Assembly: GCF_021026315.1 (NCBI RefSeq)
Contig: NZ_JAJNCX010000001.1
Location: forward strand, 558,001-622,000
Source of the DNA: Rhizobium sp. C4
Lineage (GTDB): Bacteria > Pseudomonadota > Alphaproteobacteria > Rhizobiales > Rhizobiaceae
Reading direction: 5' to 3'
Length of the DNA stretch: 64,000 nt
The position numbers and the translations under genes are program-made. Below the pieces are notes generated by a model. The model was not told the DNA's origin and did no database searches. It saw only the letters and a program-made list of their open reading frames with translations. Shown one piece after another: positions 18,595-27,306 of the stretch. Position 1 is the first letter of the stretch, and every line of letters starts with the position of its first letter.

Positions 18595-18610
18595 TGGCAT
18601 GGTGCTTGCA
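18595..18610 (+). promoter_or_regulatory. Sigma-54 (RpoN) promoter of the amino acid ABC transporter
   Basis: TGGCATGGTGCTTGCA has the -24 GG and -12 GC exactly 10 bases apart and closely matches the consensus TGGCACG-N4-TTGCW. It lies 33 bases before the start codon of the binding-protein gene. Expression would need RpoN and an activator such as NtrC, whose upstream site I did not find. Confidence 0.82.
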
Positions 18611-18642
18611 TTTCGCTGAGCAGATCACAACAAGGAGTGACC

Positions 18643-19431
18643 ATGCTCAGAAGACAATTCATCGCCATCGCCGCCGCAACGTTTGCAGCCACCGCAGCAC
18701 TGACGGGCGCCGCCCATGCCGATGCGCTGGCCGACATCACCAAGAGCGGCACGCTGAAAGTGGCCGTCCCGCAGGACTTCCCGCCGTTCGGCAGCGTCGG
18801 TGCGGACATGGCCCCGCAGGGCTATGACATCGACATGGCGAAGCTGATTGCCGAAAAGCTTGGCGTGAAGGTCGAACTCGTGCCGGTCACCAGCGCCAAC
18901 CGCATTCCCTATCTCCAGACCAAGAAGGTCGATCTCGTCATTTCGAGCCTCGGCAAGAACCCGGACCGCGAAAAAGTCATCGACTTCTCCTCAGCCTATG
19001 CGCCCTTCTATAACGGCGTCTTCGCGCCGGCTGACGCCGCCATCAAGTCGGCAGCCGACCTTTCGGGCAAGACGATTGCCGTCACGCGCGGTGCCGTCGA
19101 GGATCTGGAACTGACCAAGGTTGCGCCTGCTGACGCGACGATCAAGCGCTATGAGGACAATAACGGCACGATCTCCGCCTTCCTCTCGGGCCAGGTCGAT
19201 GCGGTTGCCACCGGCAACGTCGTTGCCGCCGCGATCATCGCCAAGAACCCGCCGAAGAAGCCGGAAATGAAGTTCCTCATCAAGAACTCGCCCTGCTTCG
19301 TCGGTCTCAACAAGGACGAGCCCGCCCTTCTCGAAAAGCTGAACGCGATCATCGCGGAGGCCAAGAAGGACGGTTCGCTGAACAAGATCGCCGAAAAGTG
19401 GCTGAAGGCCCCGCTTCCTGCCGATCTCTGA
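18643..19431 (+). CDS. Amino acid ABC transporter, periplasmic substrate-binding protein
   Basis: A 262-residue binding protein of the polar amino acid (HAAT) class. It has a signal peptide (LRRQFIAIAAATFAATAAL, cleavage probably after AAHA) and the family opening SGTLKVAVPQDFPPFG. Further landmarks are GYDIDMAKLIAEKLGV and DLVISSLGKNPDREKVIDFS. AAGGAG lies 5 bases before the ATG; a GTG two codons earlier would overlap that site. It heads the operon of two permeases and an ATPase behind a sigma-54 promoter. The amino acid bound cannot be told from sequence. Confidence 0.93.
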   Translation: MLRRQFIAIAAATFAATAALTGAAHADALADITKSGTLKVAVPQDFPPFGSVGADMAPQGYDIDMAKLIAEKLGVKVELVPVTSANRIPYLQTKKVDLVISSLGKNPDREKVIDFSSAYAPFYNGVFAPADAAIKSAADLSGKTIAVTRGAVEDLELTKVAPADATIKRYEDNNGTISAFLSGQVDAVATGNVVAAAIIAKNPPKKPEMKFLIKNSPCFVGLNKDEPALLEKLNAIIAEAKKDGSLNKIAEKWLKAPLPADL

Positions 19432-19440
19432 TCGGCGCAT

Positions 19441-19482
19441 GCGGGTCGGCCCTCCTCCCGATTTTCTCCCGGGCCGGCCCGC
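19441..19482 (+). other. Intercistronic stem-loop after the binding-protein gene
   Basis: GCGGGTCGGCCC (19441-19452) and GGGCCGGCCCGC (19471-19482) form a 12-bp stem with one wobble pair and an 18-nt loop, followed by a pyrimidine-rich run. Such stem-loops after a binding-protein gene usually protect its mRNA and lower expression of the permease genes downstream. Confidence 0.7.
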
Positions 19483-19537
19483 CTCTCTTTCTCTTCTGTC
19501 TTGGTGATACCGGCGCTCGGCCGGCATGAGGTGAGGC

Positions 19538-20209
19538 TTGGCCTACCATTTCGATTTTTCCTGGATCCCCGACTATTCGGGCGTGATCCTCAAGGGGCTG
19601 GCGATCACGGTCGAGCTGACGGTTGTCGGCGGGCTGGTGGGGCTGACGCTCGGCACTTTCTGCGCCTGGGGCCGCGCGCTCGGGCCCAACTGGCTGAAGC
19701 CCATTGTCGGTGCCTATGTGGAGCTGATCCGCAACACGCCCTTCATGATCCAGCTCTTCTTCATCTTCTTCGGCCTGCCCTCCATCGGCGTTCACATGAA
19801 CGAGCTGCTGGCCGCCAATATCGCCATGGTGATCAATCTCGGAGCCTATAGCGCCGAGATCATCCGCGCCGGCATCCAGGCGACGCCGCGCGGGCAGTTC
19901 GAGGCGGGGGCGAGCCTTGCCATGTCGCCGATCCAGACCTTCCGCCATGTCATCCTTTTTCCGTCGCTACAACGCATCTGGCCGGCGCTGTCCTCGCAGG
20001 TGATCATCGTCATGCTGGGCTCGGCCGTCGTGTCGCAGATTGCGGCGGAAGACCTGACCTTCGCGTCCAACTTCATCCAGTCGCGCACCTTTCGGGCGTT
20101 TGAAGCGTATCTGCTGACGACGGTCGTCTACCTGGCGCTCGCGGTCCTCCTGCGCGCCGCCATGCGCGGCATCGGCGTGATCATCTTCCCGAGACGGAGG
20201 CGCGCATGA
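19538..20209 (+). CDS. Amino acid ABC transporter permease (first subunit)
   Basis: One of the two inner-membrane subunits of the polar amino acid importer, 223 residues. The family motifs ELIRNTPFMIQLFFIFFGLP and the cytosolic EAA-type loop GQFEAGASLAMSPIQTFRHV, which contacts the ATPase, are present. The start codon is TTG: GAGG at 19528-19531 is 6 bases upstream and no in-frame ATG precedes the first helix. The stop overlaps the start of the second permease by 4 bases (ATGA), which indicates translational coupling. Confidence 0.92.
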   Translation: MAYHFDFSWIPDYSGVILKGLAITVELTVVGGLVGLTLGTFCAWGRALGPNWLKPIVGAYVELIRNTPFMIQLFFIFFGLPSIGVHMNELLAANIAMVINLGAYSAEIIRAGIQATPRGQFEAGASLAMSPIQTFRHVILFPSLQRIWPALSSQVIIVMLGSAVVSQIAAEDLTFASNFIQSRTFRAFEAYLLTTVVYLALAVLLRAAMRGIGVIIFPRRRRA

Positions 20210-20865
20210 GCGACTTTTCCACCTGGGACATCCTGCGCAACCTGCTGCTCGCCGCGCGCTGGACCGTCGTGCTCTCGCTCGTCTCCTTCATCGGCGGCGG
20301 CCTGCTCGGCACGCTCCTGCTCTTCATGCGGATCGGCAAGGTCTCGGCCGCCCGCGCATTCGCACGCTATTATGTCGAGCTCTTCCAGGGCACGCCGCTG
20401 CTCATGCAGCTCTTCCTCGCCTTTTTCGGCCTCGGGCTTTTCGGCGTCGATGTGCCGGCCTGGCTGGCCGCCGGTCTCGCGCTCGTCTGCTGGAGTGCGG
20501 CCTTCCTGATGGAAATCTGGCGCGGCTGCGTCGATGCCGTCGCCAAGGGGCAATGGGAGGCCTCGGCCAGCCTCGGCATGGGCTATCTGCAACAGATGCG
20601 CCACATCATCCTGCCGCAGGCGATCCGCATTGCCGTGCCGCCGACCGTCGGCTTCTCCGTGCAGGTCGTCAAAGGCACCGCGCTCACCTCCATCATCGGC
20701 TTCGTCGAACTGTCGAAGGCCGGAACCATCGTCACCAACGCCACCTTCCAGCCCTTCACGGTCTACGGGTTCGTGGCGCTGATCTATTTCGCCCTGTGCT
20801 GGCCGCTGTCGAAGAGCGCCCAGGTGCTCGAAAGGAAACTGAATGTCGCTCATCGAAATCACTGA
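20206..20865 (+). CDS. Amino acid ABC transporter permease (second subunit)
   Basis: A 219-residue HisM/GlnP-type permease that pairs with the preceding subunit. Motifs are YYVELFQGTPLLMQLFLAFF and the EAA loop GQWEASASLGMGYLQQMRHI. It starts inside the stop codon of the first permease. Its last 23 bases overlap the ATPase gene. The two permeases share the fold but are clearly diverged, as expected for a heterodimer. Confidence 0.92.
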   Translation: MSDFSTWDILRNLLLAARWTVVLSLVSFIGGGLLGTLLLFMRIGKVSAARAFARYYVELFQGTPLLMQLFLAFFGLGLFGVDVPAWLAAGLALVCWSAAFLMEIWRGCVDAVAKGQWEASASLGMGYLQQMRHIILPQAIRIAVPPTVGFSVQVVKGTALTSIIGFVELSKAGTIVTNATFQPFTVYGFVALIYFALCWPLSKSAQVLERKLNVAHRNH

Positions 20866-21568
20866 AGTCCGCAAAGCCTTCGGCGACAACGAGGTGCTGA
20901 AGGGGATCAATCTCGATGTCCAGCCCGGCGAAGTCATCGCCATCATCGGCAAGAGCGGTTCGGGCAAATCCACGCTGCTTCGCTGCATCAACGGGCTGGA
21001 GACGATCAATGCCGGCTCGATTGCCGTTGCCGGCGCACAGCTTCTCCCCGACGAGCTGCATCTCAGGGCCCTTCGGCTGAAGGTCGGGATGATCTTCCAG
21101 CAGTTCAACCTCTTTCCGCATCTCACCGTCGGCGGCAATGTCATGGTCTCGCAGACCGTGGTGAAGAAGACCGGCAAGGCGGAAGCCGAGACCATGGCGC
21201 GCAAGATGCTCGACCGGGTCGGTCTCGGACACAAGTTCGATGCCTATCCGGACGAGCTTTCGGGCGGCCAGCAGCAGCGCGTGGCGATCGCCCGCGCGCT
21301 TGCCATGGAGCCGATCGCGCTTCTTTGCGACGAGATCACCTCGGCGCTGGACCCGGAACTGGTGCAGGAAGTGCTGGCCGTGGTACGCGAGCTTGCCGCC
21401 GAAGGCATGACGCTGATCATGGTGACGCATGAGATGAAATTCGCCCGCGACGTCTGCTCGCGCGTCGTTTTCATGCATCAGGGCCGCGTTCACGAAATCG
21501 GCCCGCCGGAGGAGGTCTTCTCCAATCCGCAGACCGCCGAACTGAAGCAATTTCTCGGCATGCTGTGA
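20843..21568 (+). CDS. Amino acid ABC transporter ATP-binding protein
   Basis: The 241-residue ATPase of the importer. Walker A GKSGSGKST, Q-loop MIFQQFNLFPHLT, signature LSGGQQQRVAIARALA, Walker B LLCDEITSALDPE and the switch histidine in VTHEMKFARDV are all intact. It belongs to the GlnQ/HisP class. The start ATG has GAAAGGAA upstream inside the permease gene. It is the last gene of the sigma-54-controlled operon; alr follows after 81 bases. Confidence 0.95.
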   Translation: MSLIEITEVRKAFGDNEVLKGINLDVQPGEVIAIIGKSGSGKSTLLRCINGLETINAGSIAVAGAQLLPDELHLRALRLKVGMIFQQFNLFPHLTVGGNVMVSQTVVKKTGKAEAETMARKMLDRVGLGHKFDAYPDELSGGQQQRVAIARALAMEPIALLCDEITSALDPELVQEVLAVVRELAAEGMTLIMVTHEMKFARDVCSRVVFMHQGRVHEIGPPEEVFSNPQTAELKQFLGML

Positions 21569-21649
21569 GCGCAAAAATGCGGCACGCACCTGTGCGACAT
21601 GCATCCGACGCGATTGCCTTCGCAGGTGCGAGATAGTAAGCCTTGCGGC

Positions 21650-22810
21650 ATGACCGACGAATTCGACGACGACCTCATGTTCACGCCTTTCGAGGCGGCC
21701 CCTTCACGCCTGACGATCGACCTTGGCGCGCTTGCCGACAACTGGCGCATGCTGGCCAAGGCGTCGGGAAAGGCGCGCGCGGGCGCGGCCGTCAAGGGTG
21801 ACGGCTATGGTCTCGGCATCGAGGCCGTCGTGCCTGCCCTCTACGATGCCGGCTGCCGCGACATGTTCGTGGCGACGCCGGACGAAGGCATGCTGGCGCG
21901 GCAGTTTGCGCCCGAGGCGCGCATCTTCGTGCTAGCAGGCGTCTGGCCGGGCGTCGAAGCTCAGTGCTTCAGCCACGATCTCGTTCCGGTCCTCGTCTCC
22001 GAAGAGCAGATCGCCTGCTGGACGAATGCGGTGGCCTTCGACGAGGAGCGCCCCTGCGCGCTGATGGTCGATACCGGCATGAACCGGCTCGGGCTTTCGG
22101 TCGAGGAAGCGCTGGCGCTGGCGGGCGATCCGACGCGGCCGGCAAGCTTCTCGCCGGTTCTGATGCTGAGCCATCTGGCCTGCGGCAGTGACCCGTCGCA
22201 TCCGCTCAACCGCAAGCAGCTTGAGTCTTTTCAAACCGTTGCCGCGGCCTATGAAGGCGTTGAATCAAGCCTTGCGAATTCGCCCGGCATCCATCTCGGG
22301 CCGGACTACCATTTCGACCTGACGCGCCCCGGCATCGGCATCTATGGCGGCGAGGCGCTGGATGGCGTCAGGAACCCGTCCCGGCCGGTCGTCACCGCCG
22401 AGACCCGCATCCTGCAGATCCGCCACGCCAGGGCCGGCGAACCGGTGTCCTACGGCGCGACCCATGTGCTGACGCGCGACAGCCGTCTCGCCATCGTGTC
22501 GACGGGTTATGCCGACGGCTACCACCGCGCCCTTTCCGGCAGCGGCATCCCGTTGCGGGAGAACATCCGGCAGGGCGGCTTCGGCTTCGTTGCCGGGCGC
22601 CGCGTGCCGGTCGCAGGCCGGATCACCATGGACCTGACGATCTTCGACGTCACCGATGTTCCGGAAGGCGATATCCGCGCCGGCGACTATATCGAGCTCT
22701 TCGGCGAGAACATCCTTCTGGACGATGCCGCGCGCGCGGCCGGAACAATCGGCTACGAGCTGCTGACCAGCCTCGGCAATCGCTACCAGCGGGCCTATAT
22801 CGACGGGTAA
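21650..22810 (+). CDS. alr: Alanine racemase
   Basis: PLP-dependent interconversion of L- and D-alanine, needed for peptidoglycan. The product has 386 residues. The PLP-binding lysine is K49 in AAVKGDGYGLG (usually KANAYGHG). The C-terminal domain carries PVSYGATH and STGYADGYHRAL. The conserved MVDTGMNRLG and HLACGSDPSHPLNRKQ are present. Starts at 21599 or 21677 are also possible; no strong ribosome binding site decides. In related genomes alr lies between dnaB and radA, as here but with insertions on both sides. A bacterium often has a second, catabolic racemase (dadX); alr is the more likely identity by position. Confidence 0.9.
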   Translation: MTDEFDDDLMFTPFEAAPSRLTIDLGALADNWRMLAKASGKARAGAAVKGDGYGLGIEAVVPALYDAGCRDMFVATPDEGMLARQFAPEARIFVLAGVWPGVEAQCFSHDLVPVLVSEEQIACWTNAVAFDEERPCALMVDTGMNRLGLSVEEALALAGDPTRPASFSPVLMLSHLACGSDPSHPLNRKQLESFQTVAAAYEGVESSLANSPGIHLGPDYHFDLTRPGIGIYGGEALDGVRNPSRPVVTAETRILQIRHARAGEPVSYGATHVLTRDSRLAIVSTGYADGYHRALSGSGIPLRENIRQGGFGFVAGRRVPVAGRITMDLTIFDVTDVPEGDIRAGDYIELFGENILLDDAARAAGTIGYELLTSLGNRYQRAYIDG

Positions 22811-22925
22811 ATGCCGCTGAGGCGCATCGCTTCACGTAAGGCAAGACTCTAATATTGCTGGCAATATTCGTTCCTGAACCGTTTCTGAAACACATTTTCA
22901 ATATATATGTGTTCGAATAGGTATC

Positions 22926-23396
22926 ATGCGAACTCGATGGCGCATTCCTGCACGAAACGGCATGCCGATGGACTCCGAAGACAAGACACCGCCCCCGCCG
23001 ACAGACGATCCCATGGAGCGTCCCCGGCGCATGCGTGTCTTCAAGGGCGCGCATGCGGCCTTCAACCAGGAGCACAGCGCCGTTCCCTGTGTCGTCCGCG
23101 ACCTCAGCGAAACCGGCGCCAAGATCGAATTCAATCTGGGCTGGATCGTGCCGTCGAATTTCACGCTTTTCGTCGAACTCGACAGTTTCAAGGTCGAGTG
23201 CGAGAAGGTCTGGCACAAGGGCGACCTCTACGGCGTGCGCTTTACTGGCCCGCGCATCCCGACAGACGTCGTGCGCAAGCAGCGCGTCGATCTCTATGAC
23301 GCCCGCAACGCCGTCGACGAGACGGAGACGACACAGGCGCCCACTCCGAGCACCAGCCGGCATCCGAAGAAGCCGGTCTTCGGCAAATTCAAGTAA
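22926..23396 (+). CDS. PilZ-domain protein
   Basis: A small soluble protein of up to 156 residues, predicted to bind c-di-GMP. The domain begins at RPRRMRVFKGAHAAFN and includes CVVRDLSETGAKIEF, the DxSxxG half of the PilZ binding motif. The upstream arginines do not fit an exact RxxxR spacing, so binding is likely but not certain. The tail is Pro/Thr-rich. The start is uncertain: ATG at 22926, 22962 or 22968, none with a good ribosome binding site. It is near two c-di-GMP synthesis genes in the same window but not in an operon with them. Confidence 0.78.
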   Translation: MRTRWRIPARNGMPMDSEDKTPPPPTDDPMERPRRMRVFKGAHAAFNQEHSAVPCVVRDLSETGAKIEFNLGWIVPSNFTLFVELDSFKVECEKVWHKGDLYGVRFTGPRIPTDVVRKQRVDLYDARNAVDETETTQAPTPSTSRHPKKPVFGKFK

Positions 23397-23412
23397 GCCC
23401 CCCGCGTGAGGC

Positions 23413-25650
23413 CTATTCCGCGGCCTCGATGACCGGCACGGCCACCGTCTTCAGCGAAATCGCCACACCATTCAGCACCGAGTTGCCCGAAAGCGGATCG
23501 CGCGTGTCTTCAGGAATGAGAGCATTGACGTTGACGCCTGGGTTGCGCGCGGCCAGCCCCAGTCTTGCGCCATCAGCATTGTGCCCCCAGCCATGCGGCA
23601 GGCTGACAACGCCCGGCATCATGTCGTCGCTGATCTCGACCGGCACCAGAAGGCTGGTCCCGTTGCCCGTCACCTCCGCCAGCGCGCCATTGGCAAGGCC
23701 GTAGCGCGCGGCATCCGCCGGATGGACCAGCAGCTTGCAGCGGTTCGGCCCCTTGGCGAGCGTCGGCAGATTGTGCATCCAGCTGTTGTTGGTGCGCACA
23801 TCGCGGCGGCCGATGAGGACGAGATCGGAGGCAGGCTCGTCGAGTGCTGCATCGACACGGGCGAGATCGGCAATGAAATCCGCCGGCGCGAGTTCGATCC
23901 GGCCGGAGGGCGTGCGCAGGATTTCCGGAATGCGTGGCTCGTGAAGGCCGAGATCGATGCCGTAGCGCGTTGCCTTGACCTTGGCGAGCGTCAGCCCTTC
24001 CGGCTTGCGGCCGAAGCCGTCGCCATAGGGGCCGCTGCGCAGCTCCAGTTCGACAAGGCGGTCCGGCCCCCTGAGACCGGAGACCAGCTGCATGAGCTGG
24101 TCCGTCATCGGGCCGGCGAGCTTTTCGACTTCCGCTCGGGTCATCTCGTCATCGAGCGCCTGCGGGTCGACATTCGGCCCCCTGCCCTGGACGAGGCCGG
24201 TGAAGCGCATGATCGCCTGCCATTCCGACAGCCGCCCCTCCTCGATCTCGAAGGTGGCGGGCGAATAGCGCGCCGTGTTGCGCCAGGCAAACTGGCTGAA
24301 GAGCACGTCCCAGTGGCTGTCTTCCAGCGGCGAGGTGCCGGGCAGGATCACATTGGCGTGGCAGGTCGTCTCGTTGATGTAGATGTCGAGGCTGACCATG
24401 AAGTCGAGCGTCTCCAGCGCCTTCGACAACTTCTCGCCGTTCGGCGCGGAGAGGATCGGATTGGCGGCCACCGAGATCATCGCGCGGATGCCCTTGTCGC
24501 CCGCCCGGGTGATTTCGTCGGCGATGGTGCTCACCGGAAACTCGCTCATGATTTCCGGAACCGGGCCGGATTTCATGGTCCTGCGGCCAACCTTGATGCC
24601 GCGGCCGGAGCCCGGCGCGCCCTTGGTGTTGGCCGCAAAGGCTGCGGCCTTCGGGAACATCATGCCGCCCGGCTCGTCCATATGGCCGGTGAGGATGTTG
24701 ACGACGTCGATCAGCCATGAGTTCAGCGTGCCGAAGCCCTGAACGCAGGTGCCGATGCGGCCATAGAGGGCGGCGCGCTCCGTGTTGGCAAGGTCACGAG
24801 CCAGCCTGCGGATATCCTCCGCCGCAATGCCGCAACGCGGTGCCATGCGCCCGGCGTCATAAGGCGCGACGGCCGCTTTCAGGTCAGCAAGGCCGTTCAG
24901 GTAATCGCCAAGCCGGCCTGTCTTCACCAGACCTTCGGCAAACAGCGTGTTGACGAGACCGAGCAGCAGGAAGACATCCCCGCCGGGGCGGATGAAGAGA
25001 TGTTCGTCCGAGACCTTCGCCGTTTCGGTGCGGCGTGGGTCGATGGTCACCATGCGCCCGCCGCGCGCCCGAAGCGCCCTCGCCTTGCCGCGGAAATCCG
25101 GCACCGTCCAGAGGCTGCCATTGGAGGCCATGGGGTTCGCACCGAGGATGACAAGGAGGTCCGTGCGGGTGATGTCCGGCACGGCAATGCTCATCCAGCT
25201 GCCAAACATCTCGCCAACGGCGCGGTGCTTGGGCATCTGGTCGACGGTGGAGGACGAGAAGATGTTCGGCGTACCGAGCGCTCTCAAGAGGCGCTGCGAG
25301 AACAGGTTGATGCCATAGCGATGCGACGCCGGATTGCCGAGCACCGCGCCCACCGCCTCGCGCCCGTGCGTCTCGATCACCGGCATCAGGCCACGCTCGA
25401 TCTCGGCGAAGGCCTCGTCCCAGGACGCCTCCTCGAAACGTCCGTTGCGCTTGATCATCGGCATGCGCAGACGGTCCGGATCGTCATGCAGATCGGCCAG
25501 CGCCACGCCTTTCGGACAGATATAGCCCTGCGAAAACGGGTCGTTCTCCGCGCCACGCACCGAGACAACGCGTCCATCCTCATGCGCAACCTCGAGGCCG
25601 CAGCAGGCCTCGCAGAGCGGACAAATGCGGTAGCTTGTTTCGACGGCCAT
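23413..25650 (-). CDS. Molybdopterin-dependent oxidoreductase with [4Fe-4S] cluster
   Basis: A 745-residue member of the DMSO reductase family. C10, C13, C17 and C45 (CPLCEACC ... GYICPKG) bind a [4Fe-4S] cluster. The molybdopterin-binding core follows, with ILGANPMASNGSLW and TIDPRRTETAKVSD. The C-terminal domain includes LVLIGRRDVRTNNSWMHNLP and SLPHGWGH. No twin-arginine signal is present, so it is cytoplasmic. No small subunit or membrane anchor is adjacent. The electron partner and substrate are unknown. GGGAGGAG precedes the ATG. Confidence 0.87.
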   Translation of the reverse strand: MAVETSYRICPLCEACCGLEVAHEDGRVVSVRGAENDPFSQGYICPKGVALADLHDDPDRLRMPMIKRNGRFEEASWDEAFAEIERGLMPVIETHGREAVGAVLGNPASHRYGINLFSQRLLRALGTPNIFSSSTVDQMPKHRAVGEMFGSWMSIAVPDITRTDLLVILGANPMASNGSLWTVPDFRGKARALRARGGRMVTIDPRRTETAKVSDEHLFIRPGGDVFLLLGLVNTLFAEGLVKTGRLGDYLNGLADLKAAVAPYDAGRMAPRCGIAAEDIRRLARDLANTERAALYGRIGTCVQGFGTLNSWLIDVVNILTGHMDEPGGMMFPKAAAFAANTKGAPGSGRGIKVGRRTMKSGPVPEIMSEFPVSTIADEITRAGDKGIRAMISVAANPILSAPNGEKLSKALETLDFMVSLDIYINETTCHANVILPGTSPLEDSHWDVLFSQFAWRNTARYSPATFEIEEGRLSEWQAIMRFTGLVQGRGPNVDPQALDDEMTRAEVEKLAGPMTDQLMQLVSGLRGPDRLVELELRSGPYGDGFGRKPEGLTLAKVKATRYGIDLGLHEPRIPEILRTPSGRIELAPADFIADLARVDAALDEPASDLVLIGRRDVRTNNSWMHNLPTLAKGPNRCKLLVHPADAARYGLANGALAEVTGNGTSLLVPVEISDDMMPGVVSLPHGWGHNADGARLGLAARNPGVNVNALIPEDTRDPLSGNSVLNGVAISLKTVAVPVIEAAE

Positions 25651-25757
25651 GGTACTCCTCCCGGGCTGGCGACATACCGACGAGTATGTGGCAAATGGCA
25701 GATTTGTACAAGCGTGAACGGATGGCGATTGATCGCGAGGGAAAGGGCCTGCGGCGA

Positions 25758-25786
25758 TTGCAGCGGCGGCGCGGGGTCGCTAAATA
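25758..25786 (+). promoter_or_regulatory. Candidate promoter of radA
   Basis: TTGCAG (25758-25763) and TAAATA (25781-25786) are 17 bases apart, 36 bases before the radA start codon. Confidence 0.5.
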
Positions 25787-25821
25787 GAGCCCTTGATTCT
25801 ACTTTTGTTCCGGGGTTGATG

Positions 25822-27225
25822 ATGGCCAAAGCACGCGCACAATTTGTCTGCCAGAATTGCGGCACCGTTCACTCCCGCTGGGCCGGCAAATGCGAAGGCT
25901 GCGGCGAGTGGAACACGATCATCGAAGACGACCCGACGGGCGGCATTGGCGGCGGGCCGGGCAAGGTGCCGAAGAAGGGTCGCGTCGTCGCTCTGACCGC
26001 GCTGTCCGGCGAGATCGAGGAAGCGCCCCGCATCGAGACCGGCATTTCCGAGCTTGACCGCGTAACGGGTGGCGGCTTCGTGCGCGGCTCGGCCGTGCTG
26101 GTCGGCGGCGATCCCGGCATCGGCAAGTCGACGGTCCTGATGCAGGCGGCGGCAGCCCTGTCGCGGCGCGGACAGAAGGTCATCTATGTCTCGGGCGAAG
26201 AGGCCGTCGCCCAGATCCGGCTGCGCGCGCAGCGGCTGGGCGCCGACAAGACCGACGTGCTGCTCGCTGCCGAGACCAATGTCGAGGATATTCTGGCGAC
26301 GCTGGCCGACAGCGGCAAGCGGCCGGACCTTGCGATCATCGATTCGATCCAGACGCTCTGGTCAGACACCGCCGATTCGGCCCCCGGCACGGTGACGCAG
26401 GTGCGCGTCGGCGCGCAGGCGATGATTCGCTTTGCCAAGCAGACGGGCGCGGCCATCGTTCTCGTCGGCCACGTCACCAAGGAAGGTCAGATCGCCGGTC
26501 CCCGCGTCGTCGAGCACATGGTCGATGCGGTTCTCTATTTCGAGGGCGATCGCGGCCATGACTACCGGATTCTGCGCACCGTCAAGAACCGCTTCGGGCC
26601 GACCGACGAGATCGGCGTCTTCGAAATGTCCGACAAGGGCTTGCGCGAAGTCTCCAATCCCTCGGCGCTTTTCTTAAGCGAACGCAATGCGAAATCGCCG
26701 GGTGCTGCTGTCTTTGCCGGCATGGAAGGGACGCGCCCCGTTCTGGTGGAAATCCAGGCGCTCGTCGCGCCCACCTCGCTTGGTACGGCGCGGCGTGCCG
26801 TCGTCGGCTGGGATTCGGCGCGGCTCTCGATGATTCTCGCGGTGCTGGAGGCCCATTGTGGCGTGCGGCTCGGACAGCACGATGTCTATCTCAATGTCGC
26901 CGGCGGATATCGCATTTCCGAGCCCGCAGCCGATCTGGCTGTGGCTTCCGCACTGGTTTCATCGCTTGCCGGTATTGCCCTTCCGCCCGATTGCGTCTAT
27001 TTCGGCGAAGTCAGCCTCTCAGGCGCCGTGAGACCCGTTGCGCAGGCCGCGCAGCGCCTCAAAGAAGCCGAGAAGTTGGGATTTACGAAGGCCGTTCTGC
27101 CGGTCTCGGGCGACGCACTCAAGGGCGCGGGCGGCCAGTGGACGGAAATCGAGAGCCTGCCGGATCTCGTGGCGCGCATTGCGGGCTCGAAGCTGAAGGC
27201 CAGGCAGGACCAGGACGAAGAATAA
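25822..27225 (+). CDS. radA: DNA repair protein RadA (Sms)
   Basis: A RecA-like branch-migration ATPase used in recombination repair, 467 residues. The N-terminal zinc finger is C10-x2-C13 ... C24-x2-C27. Walker A is GGDPGIGKST, the RadA-specific motif is KNRFGPTDE, and a Lon-protease-like C-terminal domain follows from about residue 290. The frame is open far upstream (from 25000), but that stretch lies antisense to the oxidoreductase gene and does not look coding. An ATG one codon earlier (25819) is equally possible. cvpA follows after 81 bases. Confidence 0.96.
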   Translation: MAKARAQFVCQNCGTVHSRWAGKCEGCGEWNTIIEDDPTGGIGGGPGKVPKKGRVVALTALSGEIEEAPRIETGISELDRVTGGGFVRGSAVLVGGDPGIGKSTVLMQAAAALSRRGQKVIYVSGEEAVAQIRLRAQRLGADKTDVLLAAETNVEDILATLADSGKRPDLAIIDSIQTLWSDTADSAPGTVTQVRVGAQAMIRFAKQTGAAIVLVGHVTKEGQIAGPRVVEHMVDAVLYFEGDRGHDYRILRTVKNRFGPTDEIGVFEMSDKGLREVSNPSALFLSERNAKSPGAAVFAGMEGTRPVLVEIQALVAPTSLGTARRAVVGWDSARLSMILAVLEAHCGVRLGQHDVYLNVAGGYRISEPAADLAVASALVSSLAGIALPPDCVYFGEVSLSGAVRPVAQAAQRLKEAEKLGFTKAVLPVSGDALKGAGGQWTEIESLPDLVARIAGSKLKARQDQDEE

Positions 27226-27306
27226 GACCGCCGGAAGCGGTCTCATGGGGAAACGGGCCACGGCATCGCGAAGGTCCGTGGTTCTTGAAAGGTGGAGTGA
27301 CACTCA

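Noticed and set aside
21587-21631. Inverted repeat GCACCTG/CAGGTGC before alr as a terminator
   Set aside because: Spacer of more than 30 bases, short arms and no T-run.
25000-25821. In-frame extension that would make RadA 741 residues long
   Set aside because: The extension is antisense to the molybdopterin oxidoreductase gene, has no domain, and RadA has its zinc finger right after the ATG at 25822.
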